From Thiorhodococcus sp. (GTDB taxonomy: Bacteria; Pseudomonadota; Gammaproteobacteria; Chromatiales; Chromatiaceae), in NCBI GenBank assembly GCA_029257385.1, contig JARIBS010000121.1, forward strand, positions 1 to 39,029: a stretch of DNA of 39,029 bases, written 5' to 3'. Both the position numbers and the translations under genes were made by a program. Below the pieces are notes generated by a model. It saw nothing but the letters and a program-made list of their open reading frames with translations, was not told the DNA's origin and searched no databases. Position 1 is the stretch's first letter. Each line of letters opens with the position of its first letter. Shown here one piece after another: positions 23,116 to 30,432 of the stretch.

Positions 23116-23769
23116 ATGAGTGAGCACCAAGGCGGCGCACCAGATCGAGGTTCGAATATGGACGCGGCTGGTGGATACGGCGAGGCTCGGCCAGAATCCG
23201 GCGGAGAGCACGGCCAGACGCAGCACAGCGCCCATGCCCAGGCGGGGGCGGCCGGTCCGCAAGGGTACGGTGAGGCACAGGGAGCGGGCGGCTATGGCGG
23301 ACCCATTGGGCCGCAACCGGGGCAGAGTCAGTTCGCCTACGGTGCCATGCCTCCAGGCTATGCCCAACCGGCTCCCGGCGCATGGGCCGGCGCCCCGCAC
23401 CAAGGCGGCTATTACCCGCCACACTATGGTGCACCGTACCCTGCGGGCGGTGCGCCCTATGGCTACGCCCCGCCGCCCGGCGTCTACCCACCAGAGGCTT
23501 ACCAGGGCATGCATCAGGGTTACGCCTATGGCGCGGGACCGGCTGCCGGCCAGGGACAGGGCGCGGGGATGAGCGACCTGATGAACGAGGTCGCCAACGG
23601 CGGCAACGGTCTCTCGACTCTGTCGAAGATGCTCGATTTCAATGACCCGGACTTCTGGAAGGGCGCCCTGGTTGGCGCGGCCGCAGTGCTGCTGCTGACC
23701 AGCGAATCCGTTCAAGGCGCCTTGTTCAAGTCCGGCAGCAGTAACGGCGGCAAGGAGTCCGATATATGA
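23116..23769 (+). CDS. Gly/Tyr/Pro-rich single-pass membrane protein (ferrosome-like cluster, gene 1)
   Basis: 217 residues, not a recognised family. Residues 1 to about 150 are low complexity, dominated by Gly, Ala, Pro, Tyr and Gln with repeated GGY, YG and PPGY units (for example GGAPYGYAPPPGVYPPEAYQ). Such sequence is typically disordered and prone to condense or coat surfaces. After a linker (MSDLMNEVANGGNGLSTLSKML) comes DFWKGALVGAAAVLLLTSESVQGALF, a membrane helix with small-residue packing; the same KG-x-L-x-GAA...LxTxExVQ module ends gene 4. GGAGA lies before ATG 23116. The stop overlaps gene 2 (ATGA). Position ahead of a P1B-type ATPase suggests a structural membrane protein of an iron compartment. 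Confidence 0.8.
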   Translation: MSEHQGGAPDRGSNMDAAGGYGEARPESGGEHGQTQHSAHAQAGAAGPQGYGEAQGAGGYGGPIGPQPGQSQFAYGAMPPGYAQPAPGAWAGAPHQGGYYPPHYGAPYPAGGAPYGYAPPPGVYPPEAYQGMHQGYAYGAGPAAGQGQGAGMSDLMNEVANGGNGLSTLSKMLDFNDPDFWKGALVGAAAVLLLTSESVQGALFKSGSSNGGKESDI

Positions 23770-24137
23770 GCATGCTCTATGAAACCCGAAGCTACCCCAT
23801 CCAGAATGGGCCAGCCTATCCAGTTCAGCCCAACACCGGAGCGGATTGCGCGACCTTGATGCGCCTGGCGACCACGGGTGCCATCGTCGGTGGCAGCGCC
23901 GCCGCCGCAGTGCAGTTGCGTAAATTCCAGGACGGGAATGCGACACCGACCGGCGCCCTGGCCGAGACTGGCAGAACGGCGCTGACCGCAGCGGTCGCCA
24001 CGGCTGCCGCTGGTGCGGTCGCCTCTAGCGTTGCCGAGCAGGGCGCGATGCGCCTCGGACTCATGTTCGTGGTCGCCGCAGCCGTGGTTTATGGCATCCA
24101 AAGTCGCATGGGCAACAGCGAGGGCCGCTATGAGTAG
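23766..24137 (+). CDS. Small Ala/Gly-rich membrane protein (ferrosome-like cluster, gene 2)
   Basis: 123 residues, no family recognised. A polar N-terminus (about 30 residues with SYPIQNGPAYPVQPN) is followed by two or three hydrophobic Ala/Gly-rich stretches: ATTGAIVGGSAAAAVQL, TALTAAVATAAAGAVASSV and LGLMFVVAAAVVYGI. The spacing of Gly and Ala resembles glycine-zipper helices that pack tightly and can bend membranes. It overlaps gene 1 by 4 bases and gene 3 by 8 bases, so all are translated from one message. A role in building or decorating a membrane compartment is an inference. Confidence 0.78.
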   Translation: MSMLYETRSYPIQNGPAYPVQPNTGADCATLMRLATTGAIVGGSAAAAVQLRKFQDGNATPTGALAETGRTALTAAVATAAAGAVASSVAEQGAMRLGLMFVVAAAVVYGIQSRMGNSEGRYE

Positions 24138-24324
24138 CTCCTCTCAGCAGCGCCAGCGCCATGGGGTACGCAAAAAAATTGTCGAGGGCATCGGTGGCGT
24201 CCTCGTCGGCGCTGCCCTGGTGCTCTTCCTGCGCGGTCTCACGAAGCGCCGCACCGTCGACAAGTCCATCATCCTGACCGACAGCGGATCCGCAACACAA
24301 ACAACTCCAGGTGACACAGTATGA
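24130..24324 (+). CDS. Very small single-pass membrane protein (ferrosome-like cluster, gene 3)
   Basis: 64 residues: a basic N-terminus (QQRQRHGVRKKIVEG), one membrane helix GIGGVLVGAALVLFLRGL, a basic flank TKRR and a short polar tail. The helix again carries the VLVGAA pattern seen in genes 1 and 4. Its ATG at 24130 lies inside the last codons of gene 2, and its stop overlaps gene 4 as ATGA, which supports a real gene despite its size. Charges flanking the helix predict the N-terminus in the cytoplasm, though Arg/Lys sit on both sides. No family recognised. Confidence 0.72.
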   Translation: MSSSSQQRQRHGVRKKIVEGIGGVLVGAALVLFLRGLTKRRTVDKSIILTDSGSATQTTPGDTV

Positions 24325-24743
24325 GCCAGTACGACAATCAGCAGCGCCCAGGTCAGCCGTATCCGGGTGCGGCGGGCCAAACCGGGCAAGGCCAATACGC
24401 ACAGGGTCAGCCCCAAGGCGGCTATCCAGGTCAGGCTGCGGGGCCGGGCATGGGTGGAATGCAGCCTGGTATGCAATACCCCAATCCCTATCAAGGCTAT
24501 TACCCACAGCAACAACAGCCCAGCCGCTCGCTGTTCAGCATCCCCAACGACCGCTTTCTCAAAGGTCTGCTGATCGGTGCCGCAGTCACCTATCTGGTGA
24601 CCAATGAGCAGGTGCAGCGCACCGCCATCAAGGGCGTGGTCAAGACCTGGTCGCTGCTGCAGGGTGGGGTCGAGGAAATCAAGGAGCGTTTCGGCGATGC
24701 CGCCGCCGAGGTTCACCACGGCAGCCAGAACAAGGAGGGCTGA
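24321..24743 (+). CDS. Gln/Gly/Tyr-rich membrane protein (ferrosome-like cluster, gene 4)
   Basis: 140 residues. Residues 1-65 are low complexity, rich in Gln, Gly, Pro and Tyr (GQPQGGYPGQAAGPGMGG, NPYQGYYPQQQQP). Then comes NDRFLKGLLIGAAVTYLVTNEQVQRT, a membrane helix module parallel to the end of gene 1. A C-terminal amphipathic segment (GGVEEIKERFGDAAAEVHH) recalls YtxH/DUF5132-like tails, which I suggest only weakly. It is the last of four overlapping small genes; the ATPase gene follows after 138 bases and a hairpin. The duplicated disordered-arm-plus-anchor design in genes 1 and 4 suggests partner scaffold proteins. Confidence 0.8.
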   Translation: MSQYDNQQRPGQPYPGAAGQTGQGQYAQGQPQGGYPGQAAGPGMGGMQPGMQYPNPYQGYYPQQQQPSRSLFSIPNDRFLKGLLIGAAVTYLVTNEQVQRTAIKGVVKTWSLLQGGVEEIKERFGDAAAEVHHGSQNKEG

Positions 24744-24783
24744 GGAACGCGAGGCCATCGGCCGGGGGGTAGGTCGGGGCTAA

Positions 24784-24809
24784 CCCAGCGTCAGACGGGC
24801 TACGCTGGG
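24784..24809 (+). terminator. Hairpin between small membrane genes and ATPase gene
   Basis: CCCAGCGT (24784-24791) and ACGCTGGG (24802-24809) make a perfect 8-bp stem with a 10-base loop, followed by GCGTTGTCTTG. The weak T content suggests partial termination or an RNA-stability element that makes the four small proteins more abundant than the ATPase. Confidence 0.5.
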
Positions 24810-24881
24810 GCGTTGTCTTGGACTAAAGACGCCGCTGCTCCAAACTGACCGCTGGTGGCAAGCAGCCGCTCAAGCAAAATC

Positions 24882-26981
24882 ATGACAACCATGTCCTACC
24901 GCATCCTGCACGCACTGCCGCACCGGCTGCGAGTGTACGTTCCCGCGCTCCCCGAAGCCGGTGTCGGCGACGCTTTGCTCTACTGGCTCGAGGTTCTGGA
25001 TGGTATCGAGAATGTGCGCACCAACCGCAGCGCGCGCAGTCTCATCATTGACTACGATCCGGACCAGGTCACAATGGCGCAAATTTTGTCCCGGCTCGCG
25101 GCCTTCAAACCGCTTGAGGGCGCTGATCGTCTGATTGCGCAGTCCGAAGCCCCCTCAATCACACCCCTGGTCAGGGATGTCTTGACCCTTATGCTGTTGC
25201 CCTTATTGCCGCGTTCGGCCCAATATGCCCTGACGCTGCTGAACATCAGCTCAAAGCTGGTGAAGGGTGCGGACACCCTGATTCACCAGGGCGTCAAAGT
25301 CGAAGTGCTGGATGCTCTGGCCGTCGGCCTCTCGGCGGGCCGGGGCGAGCTCTACACCGCCAATATCACCGACTTCCTGCTCACCCTTGGCGAGTATCTG
25401 GAAGAGCGCACCCAGCAACAATCCGACCAGTTGCTGCGCCGTCTGTTGCGCCCAGCTCCAGTCTCCGCCTGGGTCGAGCGCGATGGGCAACTGATCCAGA
25501 TACCCGGCGATCAGGTTCAAACCGACGAGATCCTCGTCGTCGGGGTCGGCGAGACGATTCCGGTCGATGGTCATGTCGTCGACGGCGCGGCTCTGGTCAA
25601 TCAGGCCGCTGTCACCGGCGAGAGCGTTCCCATCGCTCGCGAGGCGCCCAAGCGCGTGATCGCAGGCTCTGTCCTGGTCGAGGGGCGGCTGCGTATCAAC
25701 GCCACCCGGGTCGGGGAGGACACCACCACGGCCCGTGTCGCGCGCTTCATCCAGGAGTCGCTCGATAAAGCCTCCGACACCCAGCGCATCGCCGATGAAC
25801 TCGCTGATAAGCGCGTCTATCTCACGCTCGGTGCGGCCGGCGCGGTCTATGCCCTCACGCGCGACATCACGCGCGTGCAGTCGGTGTTTCTGGTCGATTA
25901 TTCCTGCGCGCTCAAACTCGGCACCCCGGTGGCGTTCAAGTCCGGCCTCTACCAGGCCGCCAATCATGGCGTGCTCATCAAGGGCGGTGAGGCAATGGAG
26001 CGCCTGGCCGATATCGATACCCTGGTGTTCGACAAGACCGGCACGCTGACCCACAGCGAACTCGAAGTCACCGACGTGATCGTGCTCGATTCCACGTCCG
26101 ACTACTCGGAAGCAGACTTGCTCGCCGTGGTCGCTTCGGTCGAGGAACATGCCACACATCCACTCTCCCAGGCCGTCGTCGAGGCCGCCCGCGAGCGCGA
26201 TCTACAGCACATCTCCCATGGCGAGGTGGACTACATGGTCGCTCACGGACTCACAGCCCCGCTCGAGCAGGGCCGTATCATCGTTGGCAGCCGCCATTAT
26301 CTGGAGGAGCATGAAGGCATCAGTTTCCAGCCGCACGAGCAGCGTGTAACGGATCTGCTCGATGAAGGTAAAACCCTGCTGTATGTCGCCAGCGAGCGCG
26401 GTCCCATGGGGTTGATCGCGCTGCGCGACACTTTGCGCCCGGACGCTGCAGAAACCCTGTCGCGGCTGCGCGCGCTCGGAATTGAGCACCTGGTGATGAT
26501 CTCCGGCGATCGTCAGGAGAAGGCCGCCGCATTGGGGCGCGCACTGCGTCTGGATGCGGTGCATGGCGAAGTGCGTCCCGAGGAGAAGGCCGAGCTGGTC
26601 GCCGCGCTGCAGCGCGAAGGGCGCAAGGTCGGCTTCGTTGGCGATGGTATCAACGACGGTCCCGCGCTGGTTGAGGCCGATGTCGGCATCGCCATGTCGC
26701 GCGGAGCGGATCTCGCGCGTGCGAGCGCGGACATCGTGCTCACCGACGACCGTCTGCTCGCCGTCGCCGATGCGCGCGAGATTGCGCTCGGCACCATGAG
26801 CATCATCCGCACCAACTTCAACGCGACCGTTGGCGTCAACACCGCCATCATGGCCGGTGCGCTCATGGGTCGGTTCTCGCCGGTCGCCAGCGCGTTGCTG
26901 CACAATGGCACCACCCTTGCGGTGCTGGCCAATGCGTTGCGCGGCGCTCGCCCGGCGCGGCGCGCGCTCGACAATGAATGA
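24882..26981 (+). CDS. Heavy-metal P1B-type ATPase, FezB-like (ferrosome ATPase candidate)
   Basis: Metal-pumping P-type ATPase of about 699 residues from ATG 24882 (ATG 24891 and GTG 24855 are alternatives; no strong ribosome site). Residues 1-80 form an HMA-like domain without CxxC and with an Arg-rich opening HALPHRLRVYVP. Core motifs: actuator TGES 245-248; membrane metal-site motif S341-C342-A343 in DYSCALKLGTP, in place of the CPC of copper or SPC of cobalt/zinc pumps; phosphorylation site DKTGT starting at Asp 384; nucleotide-domain HP in HATHPLSQ; hinge GDGINDGPAL 587-596; late helix ATVGVNTAIMAG and LLHNGTTLAVLANAL. The SCA motif and Cys-less HMA domain fit, as I recall, the P1B-6 subgroup containing FezB of ferrosomes. 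Upstream small membrane genes strengthen this; iron transport itself is inferred. Confidence 0.85.
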   Translation: MTTMSYRILHALPHRLRVYVPALPEAGVGDALLYWLEVLDGIENVRTNRSARSLIIDYDPDQVTMAQILSRLAAFKPLEGADRLIAQSEAPSITPLVRDVLTLMLLPLLPRSAQYALTLLNISSKLVKGADTLIHQGVKVEVLDALAVGLSAGRGELYTANITDFLLTLGEYLEERTQQQSDQLLRRLLRPAPVSAWVERDGQLIQIPGDQVQTDEILVVGVGETIPVDGHVVDGAALVNQAAVTGESVPIAREAPKRVIAGSVLVEGRLRINATRVGEDTTTARVARFIQESLDKASDTQRIADELADKRVYLTLGAAGAVYALTRDITRVQSVFLVDYSCALKLGTPVAFKSGLYQAANHGVLIKGGEAMERLADIDTLVFDKTGTLTHSELEVTDVIVLDSTSDYSEADLLAVVASVEEHATHPLSQAVVEAARERDLQHISHGEVDYMVAHGLTAPLEQGRIIVGSRHYLEEHEGISFQPHEQRVTDLLDEGKTLLYVASERGPMGLIALRDTLRPDAAETLSRLRALGIEHLVMISGDRQEKAAALGRALRLDAVHGEVRPEEKAELVAALQREGRKVGFVGDGINDGPALVEADVGIAMSRGADLARASADIVLTDDRLLAVADAREIALGTMSIIRTNFNATVGVNTAIMAGALMGRFSPVASALLHNGTTLAVLANALRGARPARRALDNE

Positions 26982-26997
26982 GGCATTCGGTCAGGTA

Positions 26998-27534
26998 TTA
27001 GGGAAGCACCTCGATCGGCGTCCCGCTGGCCGTGAGTGCCCATATCTCGTCGATCGCGCCATTGGAGACGGCGATGCAGCCGAGCGTCCAGTCGCCTTCG
27101 ATGGGGCTCACCTCGCGACGTTCATTCGGTTGCCCGTGGATCATGATCATGCCGCCTGCCGACTGGCCTCTGAACCTCGCGCGTATGCGATCGCGCGCAT
27201 TGGGGTAGGATACGTGCAGCGATTTATGGAATTTGCTGTGCGGATTCTTCCAATCTAGCCGGTAACGTCCCTCGGGTGTGCGTCCATCACCCTCTCGGCC
27301 TTTGTGGCCGGTGGGTTTAAAGCCGAGTGCGATCTCGAATGAACGGATCACACGCCCATCGCGCATCAGATAGAGTCGCCGCTGGGCCTTTTTGACGATA
27401 ACCCGATCGGCCATCGTGGCATTGGGCGGGATGAAGCGCATATCGGCTGCCGCGTGTGGGAGGGTGTGAGGCCACGGCATCGCCGAGACGTCGATTGGCC
27501 CCGCCAGCACCAGCATCAGCAAGAATATCCTCAT
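26998..27534 (-). CDS. L,D-transpeptidase (YkuD) family, secreted
   Basis: Peptidoglycan cross-linking or protein-anchoring enzyme of the periplasm. 178 residues: a signal peptide (MRIFLLMLVLAGPIDVSA), then the YkuD domain beginning DRVIVKKAQRRLYLMRDGRVIRSFEIALG. The catalytic motif is split in the usual way: the His segment MIMIHGQPN and the Cys segment GDWTLGCIAVSN, with Cys as nucleophile. The inner segment GDGRTPEGRYRLDWKNPHSKFHKSLHVSYPN is typical of the ErfK/YafK branch. It is convergent with the ATPase gene, 16 bases apart, and lies downstream of mltD on the same strand. Confidence 0.93.
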   Translation of the reverse strand: MRIFLLMLVLAGPIDVSAMPWPHTLPHAAADMRFIPPNATMADRVIVKKAQRRLYLMRDGRVIRSFEIALGFKPTGHKGREGDGRTPEGRYRLDWKNPHSKFHKSLHVSYPNARDRIRARFRGQSAGGMIMIHGQPNERREVSPIEGDWTLGCIAVSNGAIDEIWALTASGTPIEVLP

Positions 27535-27610
27535 CGCTTGGACCGCCCCTGATTGGGGGCGCTTGTCTGTCGGGGGCGTATACGACTCCGAGACAGCACC
27601 GCAGAAGCAA

Positions 27611-29059
27611 TTATGAAGAAGTGCCGCGCCCGCCCCGATAGATCCGTAGCGTTTCGCCGGTTTTCAGCTGATTGCTGGCGAGCCGATTCCAGCGACGGAT
27701 ATCAGCGCTCGAGACGCCATAGCGCCGTGCGATGGTGGAGACTGAATCGCCCTTGCGTACACGATGATTGACGAGATCGGGCGCCGCCTGGCGTGAAGGG
27801 ATGCGCAGCACTTGTCCGGGCAGGAGTGGTTCGCGCGCGGAGATTGCATTTGCCTCGGTCAGCGCCTCGAGTTTGATTCCATGTCTGAGCGCCACAGTGG
27901 CCGGGGTTTCGCCGCTTTTGACTAGGTGCGTCTGACCTTCTGTCAGTGGCGAGGTGTCGCTCAGCGGTGTCGCGCGCTGATTGATGCGCACCGCCACCCG
28001 TTCGGCGCTCGATGCACCCGCTGGCACGCTGTCGATCTTGGAGGAAGTCGCACTGATTGTATTGGCGCGTCCCCCTGGAACCATCAGTGTGGTGATGCGC
28101 GGACCGCCGTTCTTGCTCATACTCAGGCTGGGATTGAGACGTCGCAGCTCGGAAATGCTCACGCCGCTGGCAGTGGCGATTCTGACCAGATCCATCGGCT
28201 CGCTGGCGCGAATCATCTCCATTTGCGGACGATCGGGGATCGCCGTCAGACGCTGGCCATATTTACGCGATTCAGCCACGAGTTTGGCGGTGGCAAGGAT
28301 CCGTGGAACATATTGCTTGGTTTCGTTGGGCAGATTGAGTGACCAGAAGTCGGTCGGCTTGCCATTGCGTCGATTCGCGGCCTGAGCGGAGTCGACCCGT
28401 CCAGGGCCGCAGTTGTAGGCGGCCATCGCCAGCTCCCAGTCGCCGTCGAAGCGCTTGTTGAGCATCGCCAGATAGTCCATGGCGGCACGCGTGGAGGCGA
28501 CTGCATCGCGGCGCTCATCGAGATTGCCATCCAGACGCAGGCCCATTTCACGTGCCGTGTAGGGCATGAACTGCCACATGCCAGCGGCGGCCTTTGGCGA
28601 GGTTGCCGCTGGGTTGTAGCGGCTCTCGACATGCGGCAGTAGAGCGAGCTCCATCGGGAATCCGCGACGCTCGATTTCGGCTACGATCATCGGCAGGTAA
28701 GGGGAGCCGCGCTGCGACACTTTTTCCAGAAAGCGCGGGTCGCGACGCAGCCGCTCGACGGACTGGTCGATGCGTGCGTCGGCGTGTAGGTTCAACTGCA
28801 TTCCGGCGCGAACGCGATGCCATAGATCACCACTTTGGCCGCGATCCGCCAAGCGTGTCGAGGTGGCAACGACGACGTCTCCGGCGGGTCTCACATAGCC
28901 GTACTCCCTCGCGGAGACGGCGCCCGCATAGCCGCCAAGGTGGCTACCCCCTTGATCCGTTGCGGATAGCTCGGTTTTCCCGGCGCAGCCGCTGAGTGCT
29001 GGCAAGAGAAAAGTGCTTAATGCGAACGCAGAATACCGCAGAAGGTTGACTTCTGGCAT
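27611..29059 (-). CDS. mltD: Membrane-bound lytic murein transglycosylase D
   Basis: Cleaves peptidoglycan glycan strands from the outer-membrane side. 482 residues. A lipoprotein signal ends LPALSGC (Cys 25). The SLT domain carries the catalytic Glu in ELALLPHVESRYNP and the family segments AAGMWQFMPYTAREMGL, AMLNKRFDGDWELAMAAYNCGPGRV and FWSLNLPNETKQYVPRILA. Two LysM repeats close the protein (HLVKSGETPATVALRHGI... and HRVRKGDSVSTIARRYGV...). Upstream is a strongly A/T-rich stretch at 29081-29110 that probably holds its promoter. It may be co-transcribed with the L,D-transpeptidase gene 76 bases downstream. Confidence 0.95.
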   Translation of the reverse strand: MPEVNLLRYSAFALSTFLLPALSGCAGKTELSATDQGGSHLGGYAGAVSAREYGYVRPAGDVVVATSTRLADRGQSGDLWHRVRAGMQLNLHADARIDQSVERLRRDPRFLEKVSQRGSPYLPMIVAEIERRGFPMELALLPHVESRYNPAATSPKAAAGMWQFMPYTAREMGLRLDGNLDERRDAVASTRAAMDYLAMLNKRFDGDWELAMAAYNCGPGRVDSAQAANRRNGKPTDFWSLNLPNETKQYVPRILATAKLVAESRKYGQRLTAIPDRPQMEMIRASEPMDLVRIATASGVSISELRRLNPSLSMSKNGGPRITTLMVPGGRANTISATSSKIDSVPAGASSAERVAVRINQRATPLSDTSPLTEGQTHLVKSGETPATVALRHGIKLEALTEANAISAREPLLPGQVLRIPSRQAAPDLVNHRVRKGDSVSTIARRYGVSSADIRRWNRLASNQLKTGETLRIYRGGRGTSS

Positions 29060-29080
29060 TGAAAACCCCGCTAACTCTTT

Positions 29081-29112
29081 GTTATATAAATATATTATAT
29101 ATTTTATATGCG
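29081..29112. promoter_or_regulatory. A/T-rich promoter region between mltD and yafS
   Basis: A run such as TTATATAAATATATTATATA in an otherwise GC-rich genome lies between divergent genes mltD (start 29059) and the methyltransferase (start 29232). It contains several TATAAT-like hexamers on both strands, so the exact promoters cannot be fixed. Confidence 0.45.
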
Positions 29113-29231
29113 CATGATACGCTAAAGCCGTCAGCCAGTTCCAGAGATAAAATGCGGTTTCGTATCATTGCCATTGGGTGCCAGCAGCGATCACGGTTAC
29201 CATTGGCGACTAGAAAAGGCGTCTTTACTTT

Positions 29232-29996
29232 ATGACTGTCGAACCAGATCAGCCCTCCGCGCTGGCGCGTCTAGAAGCATGGTTTCACTCGCCGCTCGGC
29301 ATGGAGGTGGCGAGGTTGGAGTGTGCTTCGGTCGAGCATTTACTAACAAATACCTTCGGTTACTATCTGGTTCAGGTGGGCATGGCGGAGCGCTTCGACA
29401 CGGCGCTCGCCACGAGCCGGATTCGTCATCGGATCAAGCTGACCGGTGAGTACACTAAGGGACTCACGAACGCGCCCATCGTCGGGCTGGCATCCGCGCT
29501 GCCTATCGCCTCCGATAGTATCGATGCCGTACTGCTGCCGCATGTGCTGGATTTCACCGACTCGCCCAAGGCCGTGCTCGATGAGGTCGAGCGTGTGCTC
29601 ATCCCCGAGGGACGGGTGGTCATCGTCGGTTTCAATGCGCTGAGTGCCTGGGGTTTGCGGCGGCTGATCTGGCGCTCTAAAGGACGGGTGCCCTGGTGTG
29701 GGCGTTTTCGCTCGACATCGCGCGTGGCGGATTGGCTCGCCGAGTTGGGATTCGATATCGAAATCTGTGAGTACCTGATGTTCTGTCCTCCGTTTGGCCC
29801 TCTGCTGGGGCCTCGCTGCACACGTCTGGACGCCCTTGGCAAGCGTTGGTGGCCGGTGTTCGGTGGCATCTATGTCATACGGGCCGTCAAGCGGGTTGCG
29901 ACCCTGACGCCTTTAAAACCGCTGCGCGGCAACCGCAGCGCACTTTTAACGGGGCGCGCCGTGCGCCCCACGACGCGTGGAAGCAGTCATGTCTGA
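29232..29996 (+). CDS. yafS: Class I SAM-dependent methyltransferase, YafS-like
   Basis: A 254-residue methyltransferase of the UbiE/YafS type. The recognisable part is the motif II/III region: [63 protein letters not shown] standard GxGxG motif I is not visible, which leaves SAM binding somewhat atypical. The gene precedes and slightly overlaps rnhA, then dnaQ, an order also found around yafS in many gammaproteobacteria. Substrate unknown. GAAAAGG in front of ATG 29232 is the likely ribosome site. Confidence 0.85.
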   Translation: MTVEPDQPSALARLEAWFHSPLGMEVARLECASVEHLLTNTFGYYLVQVGMAERFDTALATSRIRHRIKLTGEYTKGLTNAPIVGLASALPIASDSIDAVLLPHVLDFTDSPKAVLDEVERVLIPEGRVVIVGFNALSAWGLRRLIWRSKGRVPWCGRFRSTSRVADWLAELGFDIEICEYLMFCPPFGPLLGPRCTRLDALGKRWWPVFGGIYVIRAVKRVATLTPLKPLRGNRSALLTGRAVRPTTRGSSHV

Positions 29997-30432
29997 GTGT
30001 ATCGAAGCCTTCACCGATGGCGCCTGCAAGGGCAATCCCGGACCCGGCGGATGGGGTGTGTTGCTGCGCTCGGGCGATGTCGAGCAGGAGCTGTGCGGCG
30101 GTGAGCCCGCAACAACCAACAACCGGATGGAGCTGATGGCGGTGATCGTGGCGCTCGAGTCGCTGACGCAACCCACTCAGATGCGCATCACAACCGACTC
30201 GCAATACGTCAAGCGCGGTGTCGGCGAGTGGATGCCGCGCTGGAAGCGCAACGGCTGGCTCACCGCCGAGCGCAAGCCGGTGAAGAACCGTGATCTCTGG
30301 GAGCGTCTCGATGCGGCCCTGAGTGGGCACGAGATTCGTTGGCAGTGGGTCAAAGGGCATGCCGGTCATGTCGAAAATGAACGTGCCGACCGCTTGGCCA
30401 ATCAGGGGATTGCCGCAGGAGGACGTCGCTGA
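29989..30432 (+). CDS. rnhA: Ribonuclease HI
   Basis: Cuts RNA in RNA-DNA hybrids, removing R-loops and primers. 147 residues from ATG 29989, which overlaps the yafS end by 8 bases. The four acidic catalytic residues sit in [19 protein letters not shown] (Asp), [14 protein letters not shown] (Glu), [12 protein letters not shown] (Asp) and [13 protein letters not shown] (Asp). The basic-handle region [25 protein letters not shown] and the flexible-loop His in VKGHAGH are present. It shares one base with the dnaQ start. Confidence 0.97.
   Translation: MSECIEAFTDGACKGNPGPGGWGVLLRSGDVEQELCGGEPATTNNRMELMAVIVALESLTQPTQMRITTDSQYVKRGVGEWMPRWKRNGWLTAERKPVKNRDLWERLDAALSGHEIRWQWVKGHAGHVENERADRLANQGIAAGGRR

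Noticed and set aside
23116..24743. Magnetosome (mam) gene cluster
   Set aside because: No MamA, MamB/M, MamE, MamK, MamQ or Mms6 relatives are present, and the transporter is a P-type ATPase and not a cation diffusion facilitator.
23116..24743. Gas-vesicle or microcompartment shell genes
   Set aside because: No GvpA-like or BMC-domain sequence. The proteins have hydrophobic membrane helices instead.
25251..26159. A 302-codon minus-strand frame inside the P-type ATPase gene
   Set aside because: Antisense shadow: the plus strand contains TGES, SCALK and DKTGT in this interval.
24882..26981. Ordinary copper-exporting ATPase (CopA)
   Set aside because: The CPC motif and CxxC domain required for CopA are missing; the motif is SCA.
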